Assembly: GCF_003323715.1 (NCBI RefSeq)
Contig: NZ_QOIN01000055.1
Location: 84,856 to 148,855, forward strand
Direction of reading: 5' to 3'
Origin: Streptomyces diacarni
GTDB lineage: Bacteria; Actinomycetota; Actinomycetes; Streptomycetales; Streptomycetaceae
Length of the DNA stretch: 64,000 nt
The notes under the pieces were generated by a model, which was not told the DNA's origin, did not search any database, and saw nothing but the letters and a program-made list of their open reading frames with translations. A program made the position numbers and the translations under genes. Below, in pieces: positions 34,249 through 43,357 of this stretch (positions are counted from its first letter, which is position 1; every line of letters starts with the position of its first letter).

Positions 34249-35814
34249 GTGACCAAGGGACCCAACGCGCGCCTCGCGGACCTCTTCGCCCTCGCCGGCT
34301 GGTCGAAGGGCGAACTCGCCCGGCTGGTCAACCGGCACGCGGGGGTCATGGGGTATCCGCAACTGGCGACCGACACCTCACGGGTGCGGCGTTGGATCGA
34401 CACGGGGGAGACCCCGCGCGACCCGGTGCCCAAAGTGCTGGCGTCCCTGTTCACCGAGCGACTCGGCCGTGTCGTGACCACAGAGGACCTCGGATTCAGC
34501 CGACCGGGGCAGACGGCTTCGGGCGAACCCGCCGAGGGGGTGCCCCTGCCGTCCGGGCAGGTTGCCGCGGTCCTCACCGAATTCACGGGAATGGACCTCA
34601 TGCTCAACCGACGCGGCTTGGTGGGTGCGGGCGCCGCGCTCGCCGCAGGATCGGCACTCAGCAGTGCCCTGCACGACTGGCTCACGGCGGCACCGACGGG
34701 CGCTTTGGCCCAGGGCGGTGCGGGCCACGGCGGACCGGCGGTGGCCGCTCCAGCCGCCTACGACCGCTACGAGGCGACCCCGGTGGGGCTCCAGGAGGTC
34801 GAGGCACTGGAACACTCCGTCGAGGTCTTCCGTGCCTGGGACGCCGCTCGCGGCGGCGGCCTCCAGCGCAAAGCGGTCGTGGGACAGCTCAACGAGGTGG
34901 GCGGCATGCTCGCCTACCATCAGCCGGATCCGCTGCGGCGGCGCCTGTGGGGCGTCGCGGCCAACCTCGCGGTCCTCGCCGGATGGATGTCGCACGACGT
35001 GGGCCTGGAGCCCACCGCGCAGAAGTACTTCGTCATCGCCGCGCACGCGGCCCGCGAGGGCGGGGACCGCCCCCGCGCGGGCGAGGCGCTCTCACGCGCC
35101 GCTCGCCAGATGGTGCATTTGGGACGGCCCGACGACGCCCTCGACCTGGTGAAACTCGCCCAGGCGGGGTCCGAGGACGGAGCACTGCCCCGTACGCGCG
35201 CCATGTTCCACACGATCGAGGCGTGGGCGCAGGCGTCGATGGGCCGCGGCCAGGAGATGCGCCGCACCCTGGGCCGGGCCGAGGAAATGTTCGCCTCCGA
35301 CGCGGGAGACGTGCCACCGCCCAGCTGGATGCAGATGTTCGACGAGGCCGATCTGCACGGCATGGAGGCGCTCGCCTTCCGCACCCTCGCCGACCACGAG
35401 CCCGTCGCGGCCAAGACCGCCGAACGCCACGCCAAGCGCGCCCTGGTGCTGCGCGAGGAGGGGCGCCAGCGTTCCCAGATCTTCGACTACATCTCGATGG
35501 CCTCGGCCTGCTTCATCTCCGACGACCCCGAACAGGCCGACCGCTACGCGCGCCTCGCCCTGCTCTCCATCAGCGAGAACTCCTCGCACCGCACCTGGGA
35601 CCGGCTCCGCGAGATGTACCGCCTCACCGGCCAGTACGCGGGCTACGCGACCGTCGAGCACCTGCGCGAGGAGATGCGGGACGTGATGCCCCGCGCGCCC
35701 AAGCCGTCCCGGGGCGGCAGAGGCCTCAAGGACGCCGACGAGCTGAAGCGGGCGCCGGGTGACGTCAGAGACATCCCAGGCTCCCGTGGCTCCCGGGGGG
35801 CCAGGTCCGTGTGA
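34249..35814 (+). CDS. NsdA/NsdB-like TPR regulator
   Basis: A 521-residue protein. The N-terminus (about 5-85) has LADLFALAGWSKGELARLVNRHA and DTSRVRRWIDTGETPRDPVP, a helix-turn-helix-like segment typical of Streptomyces NsdA, a negative regulator of development and antibiotic production. A short hydrophobic Ala-rich stretch and a helical TPR-like domain (about 180-470) follow, with a basic Gly/Arg-rich tail. GTG at 34249 sits after CTGGGGGCTT. Whether it is NsdA itself, NsdB or another paralogue cannot be decided; DNA binding is inferred. Confidence 0.75.
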   Translation: MTKGPNARLADLFALAGWSKGELARLVNRHAGVMGYPQLATDTSRVRRWIDTGETPRDPVPKVLASLFTERLGRVVTTEDLGFSRPGQTASGEPAEGVPLPSGQVAAVLTEFTGMDLMLNRRGLVGAGAALAAGSALSSALHDWLTAAPTGALAQGGAGHGGPAVAAPAAYDRYEATPVGLQEVEALEHSVEVFRAWDAARGGGLQRKAVVGQLNEVGGMLAYHQPDPLRRRLWGVAANLAVLAGWMSHDVGLEPTAQKYFVIAAHAAREGGDRPRAGEALSRAARQMVHLGRPDDALDLVKLAQAGSEDGALPRTRAMFHTIEAWAQASMGRGQEMRRTLGRAEEMFASDAGDVPPPSWMQMFDEADLHGMEALAFRTLADHEPVAAKTAERHAKRALVLREEGRQRSQIFDYISMASACFISDDPEQADRYARLALLSISENSSHRTWDRLREMYRLTGQYAGYATVEHLREEMRDVMPRAPKPSRGGRGLKDADELKRAPGDVRDIPGSRGSRGARSV

Positions 35815-35833
35815 ACCGATCGACGCCGGAGCG

Positions 35834-35867
35834 AACCGCCCGGCCCGCTCAGCGGGTGCGGGCGGTT
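35834..35867. terminator. Hairpin between the NsdA-like and PP2C genes
   Basis: Nine-bp arms (35834-35842 with 35859-35867) and an inner CCCGC/GCGGG stem with a TCA loop. It stands between converging stops, 20 bp after the first. Confidence 0.7.
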
Positions 35868-35899
35868 TCGCCGAGCGGCGTGCCCGGACAGCGGAACCG

Positions 35900-37582
35900 T
35901 CAGGGTGTCACGCGGGCGACCAGCACGCAGGCGTCGTCCTCACGCGTGCGGTCGTCGAACTCCTCGGCGATCATCCGGACGCACTCCTGGGCGGACGAGG
36001 CCGAGGCCAACCGGCCGGCCACGGCCAGCAGCCGCGCCGCGCCCGCGTGCGGAGTGCCCGCGTGCGCCGCGCTCGCGTGCGGGGCGCCCGCGTGCGCGGC
36101 GTCCTCTCGGCCGGGCGCCTGCGACCGCGGCGCGAGGCCGTCGGTGTGCAGCACCAGCAGGTCACCGGGCGACAGCTGTGCGGTGCGCTGCCCGTAGCGC
36201 GCCCCCGAGGTGACACCCAGCAGCACGCCCTCAGGGCGTGGCAGCACCTGTCCGACCCCGCCGCGGATGAGCAGCGGCGGCGGGTGACCCGACTGCGACC
36301 ACGTGAGCGAGCGGGTGCGCGGCGTGTAGTGGCAGCACAGGGCGCTGCCGAGCGAGGGCTGGGCGGCGGAGTCGAGCAACTGGTTCAGGTGGCCCATCAG
36401 CGGCCCGGGCCCCACCCCCGCGACCCCCATGCCCCGCACGGCGCCCAGCAGCATCGCGACTCCCGAGGTGGCGGCCACCCCGTGCCCCGTCAGATCCCCG
36501 ACCGTCAGCAGCGTGGCGCCGTCCGGCAGGCCCAGCGCGTCGTACCAGTCCCCGCCGATCAGCGTGCTGGTCGCGGAGGGCAGGTAGTGCGCCGCCAGGT
36601 CGAGCGCACCGCCGGTCCGCGTGTCACCCTGCGGGAAGCGCAGTGAGCCCCGCCAGGGAGGCAGTACGGCGCGCTGGAGCTCGACGGCCAGTCGGCGCTC
36701 GGTCTGTGCGAGGTGCGTCTCACGCTGGAGCGAGTCGCGCGTCTCGCGCACCGCGCGCTCACTGCGCCGCAGCGCGCTGACGTCCCGCACCACCGCCCAC
36801 ATCGAGGCGGTGGCTCCGTCGTCGTCGAGCACCGGTTCGCCCACCAGGTGCACCGTGCGCACGGAGCCGTCCGGGCGCACCAGGTGAAACTCGTGGTCGA
36901 TGGCCCTCCCGTCGACCAGGCAGTCGGTGAACGCGGTGGCGAGACCCGCCTGTTCCTCCGGTACGACCCACGAGGGGAGTTCGTCCAGGGAGAGCGGGCC
37001 GTCCTCCTCGGTCCTGCCGAAGATCCGGTAGAGCTCGGGCGACCAGGAGATGTCGTCGGTCAGCAGGTTCCAGTCGGCGCTGCCGACCCGGCCGACCAGC
37101 TCGGAGGCCGCGTTCCTGCGGGGCGTGGCGAGGGTGCCGTAGGCGGCGCCCGCGCTTACACCCCGCGGGTCGTCGGACGGGAGGTCGTGCGGCGGTGGAC
37201 CGTGCGGTGGCAGCTCGTCCGGCGGCAGGTGATCCCGTGTCGGTCCGCCGGCCGGTGCACCGCGACCCGGCGCACCGGGATCAGGGGCGGTGGGAGCCAT
37301 CCCTTCGCGTAACTGGTCCAGCTGGCCGCCGAGAGCGTCGAGCTGGTGCACGGCGAGTTCGCACAGTGCGCGCTGCCACCTGGCGCGGAGGGCCGCCTCG
37401 CCGATGCCCTGCTCCATGGCGCTCGCCGCGTGCGGACCCGCCTCGGGCCCGCTCCCTCCCGCGCCGCGTCGCACCGCGTCGAGACCGCCGCGCAGGGTGC
37501 GGGCCTGGGTGATCAGAGCGTCCAGCGTGCCGCGGTCCGGAGGCTGAGCGGCGGAGTGGTCCGCATGCGCAAAGGAGGACAT
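35900..37582 (-). CDS. PAS-PP2C (SpoIIE-type) Ser/Thr phosphatase
   Basis: A 560-residue cytosolic phosphatase. Residues 1-95 are helical, 96-145 Pro-rich, a PAS domain spans about 162-285 (WNLLTDDISWSPELYRIFG), and a SpoIIE/RsbU-type PP2C domain covers about 325-560 with LIGGDWYDALGLPDG, VGDLTGHGVAA and LVLHTDGL. Such proteins dephosphorylate anti-anti-sigma factors in response to a signal bound by PAS. A run of HAGAPHASAAHAGTPHAG interrupts the PP2C domain near its end. ATG at 37582 (MSSF) is chosen over a longer frame to 37804. Confidence 0.88.
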   Translation of the reverse strand: MSSFAHADHSAAQPPDRGTLDALITQARTLRGGLDAVRRGAGGSGPEAGPHAASAMEQGIGEAALRARWQRALCELAVHQLDALGGQLDQLREGMAPTAPDPGAPGRGAPAGGPTRDHLPPDELPPHGPPPHDLPSDDPRGVSAGAAYGTLATPRRNAASELVGRVGSADWNLLTDDISWSPELYRIFGRTEEDGPLSLDELPSWVVPEEQAGLATAFTDCLVDGRAIDHEFHLVRPDGSVRTVHLVGEPVLDDDGATASMWAVVRDVSALRRSERAVRETRDSLQRETHLAQTERRLAVELQRAVLPPWRGSLRFPQGDTRTGGALDLAAHYLPSATSTLIGGDWYDALGLPDGATLLTVGDLTGHGVAATSGVAMLLGAVRGMGVAGVGPGPLMGHLNQLLDSAAQPSLGSALCCHYTPRTRSLTWSQSGHPPPLLIRGGVGQVLPRPEGVLLGVTSGARYGQRTAQLSPGDLLVLHTDGLAPRSQAPGREDAAHAGAPHASAAHAGTPHAGAARLLAVAGRLASASSAQECVRMIAEEFDDRTREDDACVLVARVTP

Positions 37583-38067
37583 GGAGGGCTCCGATACGGG
37601 GGAGAGTCGGTTACGACTGTCGCACAGCCGACGACTGCCCGTAAGGGATTCGGCCACACTCGATCCGGTGGTGCCGCTGTCATATGTCAGCCGCGCGACG
37701 GGCGCATGCCGATCGGAGCACGGGCGTGGTGGATCCGAGCACGATCCGAGCACGAGGGGTACGTGCCGACCGGCGAGCGATGGCGCACACATCGGCCAGA
37801 ACACAGGGCGCCGCGCCGAACCCCGGGTGGGCGGACCGAGGGGAGTGGCCGGTGGACGCGGAGCGACCCGACCGGTGCGCGTCCCGGGAGCCGCACGCCC
37901 CTCCGCCCCCTCTTGACCTCGGGCTCGGCGGAATGCTTACTTCCGGGTAGGCTCCGGCCCGGTCCCGCGGCTCTTTCCGAAAGCCGAAACCCAGGAGTAG
38001 AAACGCGGTCACCGGCAAGAATGCCCGGCAACGGAAATCCCGTTGCCAGTCGAATACCCCGCACCGG
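37583..38067. other. Divergent intergenic region, phosphatase / HEAT-like gene
   Basis: A 485-bp region without a convincing gene, holding the promoters of both divergent genes and the three 11-bp repeats at 37711-37753. Open frames crossing it are Arg-rich and not protein-like. Confidence 0.55.
37711..37753. repeat. Three 11-bp direct repeats (candidate operator)
   Basis: GATCSGAGCAC occurs at 37711-37721 (S=G), 37732-37742 and 37743-37753 (S=C). Start-to-start spacing is 21 and 11 bp, about two turns and one turn of the helix, so all copies face the same side. Confidence 0.55.
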
Positions 38068-39558
38068 ATGCTGACTCTTATGTTCGTCGATTCCGTCGAT
38101 TCAGACATAGCGCCCAGCGGCACGCTGCTCGGCCTCCTGCAGAGAGGCCGTGGCGACGGGACGCTGCACGCCCTGGCGGCGCCGCGCGCCGAAGCGCTCG
38201 GCGCACTGCGCCAGTGCGTCCTGCACGACCCCAGGCGCGACTGGCAGATCGAACATCGCTCCCTGTACTACGCACGTCTGCACCGGGAGCTGGACGCCGG
38301 GCTCGACGACATCGCCGCACACCTCTTCGACCCCGCCGACCTCCAGTGCGCCCCGGACGAGGCCGAGGTCCGCACCGGCCTCGCCCTCTCCGTTCTCGGC
38401 CACCTGGCCTCCTACGCCGCCGCGCAGGGCACGGCCTGGCAGGAGAACGCCCCGCTGCGGCTGCTGCGCCGCTATGCCACCGCAGGCAGCAACTGGCAGT
38501 GGGCGCTGGACGAACTCGCCGTCCGCGACGACGACGCGGGGCTGCGCCCCCTCGGGCCCGCCATCCTGGCCAGGTTCCCGCAGACGCCCGAAGGGGACGC
38601 GGAGCTGGCGGCCGCCGCCCGCGACGCCTTCGAACCCCGACCCTGGCGGCTGTGGGCCGAGGACGCCGCGCACCCCGGGCAGGCCGACCGGCTGCGGCGG
38701 GCCCAGGAGTGCCGTTCCTTCGACCGCTGGCAGCGCCAGATGCGCGCGGACGGGCCACGTCCCGGCTGGAACGTGCGGGAGATCCTCGACTGGGCCCAGG
38801 ACGGTTACGAACAACACCCGCCCCAGCACCGGGAGGCCCCCGCGGCGCGCTGTCTGTCCGCCGTCGCGGGACCGGACGACCGGCTGCTGCTGCTGGAGGC
38901 CGCACGGGGCCCCCGCGAGGCCGCACGCGCCGCCGCCCTGCGCCACCTGGCCGACCGCAACGATCCGGGCGTGCTCGACCTCATCGAGGAGGCCGCGGGC
39001 GATCCCGGTGAGGCGCTCGCCCGCTCCGCCCTCTCCTCCTTCGCTCGTATGCGGTCCCTGGCGGCTCTCGAACGCGCCAGGCGCTGGGCGGCCGCTCCCG
39101 AGGACACGCAGGCGCCGGGCCTCGCCACCGTCGCCGCCGAGATGCTCGCCTGCCGGGGTGGGGCACAGGACACGGACGCCGTACTCGCCGCGCTCCGCCG
39201 CACCATCCGCCTCGAGGGCCCCGACAGTCCCGCACTATGGCCGCTGGTGGACGGCGCGGGGCGCCTGTCCATCGCCTGCGCAGCCCCCGTGCTGCGCCAC
39301 ATCTACCGGGAGACCGCCTCCTCCCAGCTGCGCGGTCGTACCGCCCGGTCCCTCGCGGCCACCGATCCCTCCTTCCCCGCCGGGTTCGCCATCGAGTGCC
39401 TGTGGGACTGCGAGGAGTCCACTCGGCAGGTCGCGGCCGCGTGCGCCGCCACGGGCGACGCCCGCGTGGTGGAGCGACTGCGCCGGCTGGCCGCGGACCC
39501 CGCGGAGGAGGCCGACGTCCAGACCACGATCCGGGGCCGCCTCACCCCGCCCGCGTAA
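38068..39558 (+). CDS. HEAT-like helical repeat protein
   Basis: A 496-residue protein, almost entirely helical and Ala/Leu/Arg-rich. The C-terminal half has repeated helix pairs such as AARAAALRHLADRNDPGVLD and ALARSALSSFARMRSLAALE, resembling HEAT/PBS-lyase repeats that act as protein-binding scaffolds. No catalytic motif, signal or membrane helix is seen. ATG at 38068 is used; ATG 38080 (MFVDS) is an alternative. Function unknown. Confidence 0.75.
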   Translation: MLTLMFVDSVDSDIAPSGTLLGLLQRGRGDGTLHALAAPRAEALGALRQCVLHDPRRDWQIEHRSLYYARLHRELDAGLDDIAAHLFDPADLQCAPDEAEVRTGLALSVLGHLASYAAAQGTAWQENAPLRLLRRYATAGSNWQWALDELAVRDDDAGLRPLGPAILARFPQTPEGDAELAAAARDAFEPRPWRLWAEDAAHPGQADRLRRAQECRSFDRWQRQMRADGPRPGWNVREILDWAQDGYEQHPPQHREAPAARCLSAVAGPDDRLLLLEAARGPREAARAAALRHLADRNDPGVLDLIEEAAGDPGEALARSALSSFARMRSLAALERARRWAAAPEDTQAPGLATVAAEMLACRGGAQDTDAVLAALRRTIRLEGPDSPALWPLVDGAGRLSIACAAPVLRHIYRETASSQLRGRTARSLAATDPSFPAGFAIECLWDCEESTRQVAAACAATGDARVVERLRRLAADPAEEADVQTTIRGRLTPPA

Positions 39559-39601
39559 CCCCCTGAGCGCCGACACCCCGCGCTCCCTCCGTGCCAAGGC
39601 T

Positions 39602-39673
39602 CGCGGCTCCCTCCGGACCGGTGCCCGTGGCTCCCTCCGGACCGGTGCCCGTGGCTCCCTCGGGACCGAGGTT
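39602..39673. repeat. Three tandem 24-bp repeats
   Basis: Units at 39602-39625, 39626-39649 and 39650-39673 share the core GGCTCCCTCSGGACC. The first two differ at one base; the third diverges at its end. Non-coding as far as can be seen. Confidence 0.75.
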
Positions 39674-39938
39674 CGTGAGGAGCAGACGGCCCGGGGCCTC
39701 CGTAGAGCGAACGGTGGGCGTGTTGCCCTCAGCGCTGCCTGAAGGGTGACCCCGTTCGTCCAGAAGACCGGGATGTCGCCCTCTTCGGGCCGTACCCGAC
39801 CGCCGAAGTCCGGCCGGGAGAGCGCCCGGATGCCGAGCGCCCCCGGATCCCCGACGTGCACAGGACCGCCCTGCCGTACAGCCGATTCGGGGCGAGGAGT
39901 GACGCAGGTCTCACCTCACCGAGCTTCGAAGGAAAGGA

Positions 39939-39957
39939 TTGTTGAACGATTCCGCAA
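39939..39957. promoter_or_regulatory. Imperfect palindrome upstream of the GntR gene
   Basis: TTGTTGAA-CGA-TTCCGCAA pairs six of eight positions per arm, 43 bp before the GntR start. It may be the site for autoregulation by that protein. Confidence 0.4.
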
Positions 39958-40000
39958 CCCTCACGTTGTCTCGTTCTCGGAACTGCGGTTGACTTCGGCC

Positions 40001-40690
40001 ATGACCGACAACGTGCTGGAGGAACTCAGCGACGACCGCAGACTGTTGGGGCGCACCAGCACCGCCGAACGCGTCGCCGGCATCCTGCGCGGCCGGATCA
40101 TCGAGGGCGGGTTCCGTCCCGGGATGCGGCTGGCGGAGGAGGAGATCGGCCGCGCACTGGGCGTCTCCCGCAACACACTGCGCGAGGCCTTCCGGCTGCT
40201 CACCCACGAGCGGCTGCTCGCCCACGAGCTGAACCGCGGCATGTTCGTCCGCAAGCTGACCGTCGAGGACCTGGAGGACCTCTACCGGGTGCGCCGCCTG
40301 GTCGAGTGCGCCGCGCTGCGGCAGCTGGCCGCCCCGCCCTACGCCCTGCACACGATGGACGCCGCGGTGACGGCGGGGCTGAGCGCGCGGGCCGAGGAGC
40401 GCTGGCGGGACCTGGGGACGGCCAACATGCACTTCCACCAGGGGATAGTCGAGCTGGCCGGAAGTCCACGCGCCGATGACATGATGCGCGGCGTACTGGC
40501 GGAACTGCGGCTCGTCTTCCACGTCATGGAGAACCCCCGCCGCTTCCACGAGCCCTACCTGCCGCGCAACCGCGAGATCCTGGACGCGCTCCGTGACGGT
40601 GACGCCCCCGGAGCCGAGCGGCTGCTCGCCGTCTACCTCGACGACTCCAGGCGCCAGCTCGCCGACGGGTACGCGCGCCAGCTAGGCTGA
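40001..40690 (+). CDS. GntR/FadR-type (FCD) transcriptional regulator
   Basis: DNA-binding protein of 229 residues. The winged helix (about 18-85) has RVAGILRGRIIEGGFRPGMR and GVSRNTLREAFRLLTHERLL. The C-terminal FCD ligand-binding domain (about 95-225) has MHFHQGIVELAGSPR and further His/Asp residues that usually bind a metal near the effector. Ligands in this family are commonly small organic acids. ATG at 40001 follows a TTGACT-containing stretch rather than a clear ribosome-binding site, so the start is tentative. Targets are unknown. Confidence 0.87.
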   Translation: MTDNVLEELSDDRRLLGRTSTAERVAGILRGRIIEGGFRPGMRLAEEEIGRALGVSRNTLREAFRLLTHERLLAHELNRGMFVRKLTVEDLEDLYRVRRLVECAALRQLAAPPYALHTMDAAVTAGLSARAEERWRDLGTANMHFHQGIVELAGSPRADDMMRGVLAELRLVFHVMENPRRFHEPYLPRNREILDALRDGDAPGAERLLAVYLDDSRRQLADGYARQLG

Positions 40691-40809
40691 CGGGTCGGCT
40701 CACGCCCCGCTGCGCCACCGCGCCAGCCACCCGGACCGCGCCAACCACCCGGACCGTGACAACCGTGCCGTTTCGGGTCTTGTCAGTGCGACGGCTTAAT
40801 GTGTCCGTC

Positions 40810-42348
40810 GTGACTGAGAGCGCCACCACGACGAGCAGCCCGGTGGGGACAGGTGCGTCCGCACCCTCCCCGGCCCCGGGGCCCGCGGCCGACGAGGGCC
40901 TGGCCCGCCGCCTGCGCGCGCTCGCCTGCACGGCGCCGCTGCACGACCTCGACACCCGCAAGGCCAACCTCGCGGGCGAGTACGGCGCCTACGAGATGGC
41001 CGAGCTGGCGCTGGCGGCCATCGACCAGGTCACCCTGCAGATGGACTTCGACACCGGTGCCGACCACGAGCAGATCCTCGCCAGGCTGCTGCCCCGCGTC
41101 GCCGCCCAGGCCCCCGCCCGCCCGGCGGCCGAGCACGAGCGCGTCGCCCGCTGGGTGCTGGAGAACCTGATCAACGTCGGCAGCGTGGACCGCGGCTTCC
41201 GCGCCGTCTACGGCACCTTCGGCACCGACGGCGTCTACGTACGGCGGGACTACGACTTCAAACTCATCGAGGAGGTCCCGGGGCCCGGCGGCAGCGTCTA
41301 CCTGCGCACCACGGACGAGGCCGTCAACGTCCTGGTGGGCGCCCTGGACACGGACGTCACGAGCGCCCAGATCGCCGCCGAGGTCAAGTTGGAGGTGCTC
41401 ATCAACCGCGGGCGCCTCGCCGACGCGCAGCTCGCCGCCGAACAGGCCCGCTACCGCACCGTGCAGTACGCCGAGACGCTGCGCCGCACCCTGGAGGCCA
41501 CCCGCCGCGACGTGCGCGCCGTCGACTGGCTCAACGCCGTACCCGACATGATCACCGAGGCGCTGGACCACGTCGCCGACCGCTACCGCCACGAGAACGC
41601 CATCCTCACCAACATCCGCAAGGCACGCGACGAGGCCGACTCCGAACGCGGCCCCGACCACAAGCGCCGCGCGGCCGAACTGGTCGACATCGTCAAGGAC
41701 TGCATCCGCCGCCACACCCAGCTCCAGTCACGGCTGCTGGAGGCGGGCCCGCTCTTCCGCGCCGAACAGGACAGGCAGGCCTTCGCGCCACCCGCGGCCC
41801 GCGCGGGACTCGACCTCCACGGGCAGCTCCTCGCGCCGCTCCTGCCGCTGCCGCTGGAAGACGCCACCCGGGTGACCGACGCCTTCTTCGCCCGGGGTGT
41901 CGGGCTGCGGACACCGGGCGCCGTACGCCTGGGCGATCTGACCGACCTGCTCCTGACCCCGCCCGCCCCCCGCGAGCACCTCGGCGCCGAGATGCCCGAG
42001 CCCGACCTGGTCGCCACACCGGACGACAGCCGCTTCAGCGAGCGGCAGTTGGAGGCCGCCATGGAACTGCTGGAGCTGCCCGCCGACGCTCCTCGCCGGC
42101 TGTCGGGGCTGCTGACCGACGCGCGCCGGCGCGACCCCGATCTGCCGTATCTCATCGCCCTGCTGGCCGTCCACGCGGCGAGCCCGCCGGTGGGCACCGC
42201 CTACCGGCAGGGCGAGCAGCGTCTGGTGTTCGCCGTCGATGACGGTACGCAGTTGGAGGACGAGCAGTTCGGCGGCGCCGACCTGATCGTGGGGACGGCG
42301 CTGCTGGATGCCGCCGGGATGGCGGCCGACCGGACGGAGGCGGTGTGA
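40810..42348 (+). CDS. Kleisin-like subunit of an SMC-type complex (MukF/JetA-like)
   Basis: A 512-residue protein, first gene of a three-gene operon. An N-terminal helical/winged part (about 35-150) has WVLENLINVGSVDRGFRAVYG and VYVRRDYDFKLIEEV; a long helical middle (about 180-330) has QIAAEVKLEVLINRGRLADA and RTVQYAETLRRTLEATRRDV; the C-terminus ends in a small alpha/beta part. This plan and its place before a winged-helix gene and an SMC-like ATPase match kleisins of MukBEF, MksBEF and JetABC. Assignment rests on architecture, not on a recognised motif. GTG 40810 is used; GTG 40801 is possible, and neither has a clear ribosome-binding site. Confidence 0.65.
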   Translation: MTESATTTSSPVGTGASAPSPAPGPAADEGLARRLRALACTAPLHDLDTRKANLAGEYGAYEMAELALAAIDQVTLQMDFDTGADHEQILARLLPRVAAQAPARPAAEHERVARWVLENLINVGSVDRGFRAVYGTFGTDGVYVRRDYDFKLIEEVPGPGGSVYLRTTDEAVNVLVGALDTDVTSAQIAAEVKLEVLINRGRLADAQLAAEQARYRTVQYAETLRRTLEATRRDVRAVDWLNAVPDMITEALDHVADRYRHENAILTNIRKARDEADSERGPDHKRRAAELVDIVKDCIRRHTQLQSRLLEAGPLFRAEQDRQAFAPPAARAGLDLHGQLLAPLLPLPLEDATRVTDAFFARGVGLRTPGAVRLGDLTDLLLTPPAPREHLGAEMPEPDLVATPDDSRFSERQLEAAMELLELPADAPRRLSGLLTDARRRDPDLPYLIALLAVHAASPPVGTAYRQGEQRLVFAVDDGTQLEDEQFGGADLIVGTALLDAAGMAADRTEAV

Positions 42349-42415
42349 CACCTGCCCATCGCGCCGGAAAGCGGCGAGGCTCCACGCTCCCGCACGAGAC
42401 GAACGAGTACGGATC

Positions 42416-43300
42416 ATGACTGACTTCACCCCGGAGCCCGAACCCGACGAGGGAGCGGGCCGCAGCGCCGCCCCTCCGCGGGTGACCCCCGCGGACGCGG
42501 CGGACGCGGCGCGGCTCGTCTCCTGCGGGCTGCACCCCAAGCTGGTCCCCGCCAGGGACGCGGACTACACCGAGCTGCTGCGCCGTTACCGCGACGAACC
42601 CGCCTTCGCACGCCTGGCCGACGCCGTGGCGACGGGTCTCGGACTGGTCGTCCTGGAGGTCTCCACCCGCGCGGGCATGGCCCTGGCGGCCGCCGAGGAC
42701 TCCGTCTTCGCCGTTCGCATGGGCGACTACGCGCGCCGTGCCACGGCCGACTCGGCGGACCGCTTCCTGCACGGCCTCGCCCATCTCGCCTGCGCCGCCA
42801 TGGCCTTCCCCCGGCCCGAGGACCTGGCGGACGACGGCTACATCGGCCGGATCACCGTCAACGGCGTCGACTCCTTCGTCCGCCAGGCCTGCCGCAAGCT
42901 GGAGGAGCGGGCCGAGGCCGAGGGCGAGAACACCGACCCGGCCACCGACGCGCCGAGCCTGGAGGCCGCCTGGCGGGTCTACGCACGCCGCAGCGCGACC
43001 GGCGCCACCAAGGACGCGCGCAGGCTCGCGGGGTCGACGACGGGCATCGTCGCCAAGGCCGCCTCCTTCCTCGCCGACTCCGGCTTCCTCCAGCGGACGG
43101 GCGACGACGCCGGCGGCACCTACCGCACCACGGCCCGCTACCAGCTCCAGGTCCGCGACATGGCGGGCAACGCGGCCATGGCGGAGCTGCTGGAGCTGGG
43201 CGTCGTCCCCGTCTCCGACGGCACGGCGAGCCTGCTGCCGCCGCGCGACGAGGATGGTCTGGACCTGGCGCCCGACGCCGGGCTCCCCTTCCACTCCTGA
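42416..43300 (+). CDS. Winged-helix (MukE/JetB-like) subunit
   Basis: A 294-residue protein between the kleisin-like and SMC-like genes. Residues 25-110 contain a helical segment (YTELLRRYRDEPAFARLADAV); two winged-helix-like units follow, the second around TTGIVAKAASFLADSGFLQRT with a beta wing GGTYRTTARYQLQV. MukE/MksE/JetB proteins of similar size bind the kleisin as a dimer. ATG at 42416. The 68 and 57-bp gaps to its neighbours indicate one transcript. Function by position and fold only. Confidence 0.65.
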   Translation: MTDFTPEPEPDEGAGRSAAPPRVTPADAADAARLVSCGLHPKLVPARDADYTELLRRYRDEPAFARLADAVATGLGLVVLEVSTRAGMALAAAEDSVFAVRMGDYARRATADSADRFLHGLAHLACAAMAFPRPEDLADDGYIGRITVNGVDSFVRQACRKLEERAEAEGENTDPATDAPSLEAAWRVYARRSATGATKDARRLAGSTTGIVAKAASFLADSGFLQRTGDDAGGTYRTTARYQLQVRDMAGNAAMAELLELGVVPVSDGTASLLPPRDEDGLDLAPDAGLPFHS

Positions 43301-43357
43301 CCCACCAGCAGCCCACGCCCACCCCGCCGACGCCCCACACACGAGAGCACCGCCGCC

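Larger units (their letters stand above)
39559..40000. other. Intergenic region before the GntR gene
   Basis: A 442-bp stretch without a convincing gene. It contains three 24-bp tandem repeats at 39602-39673 and an imperfect palindrome at 39939-39957 before the GntR start. Open frames through the repeats encode only REPRAPVR-like repetition. Confidence 0.55.
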
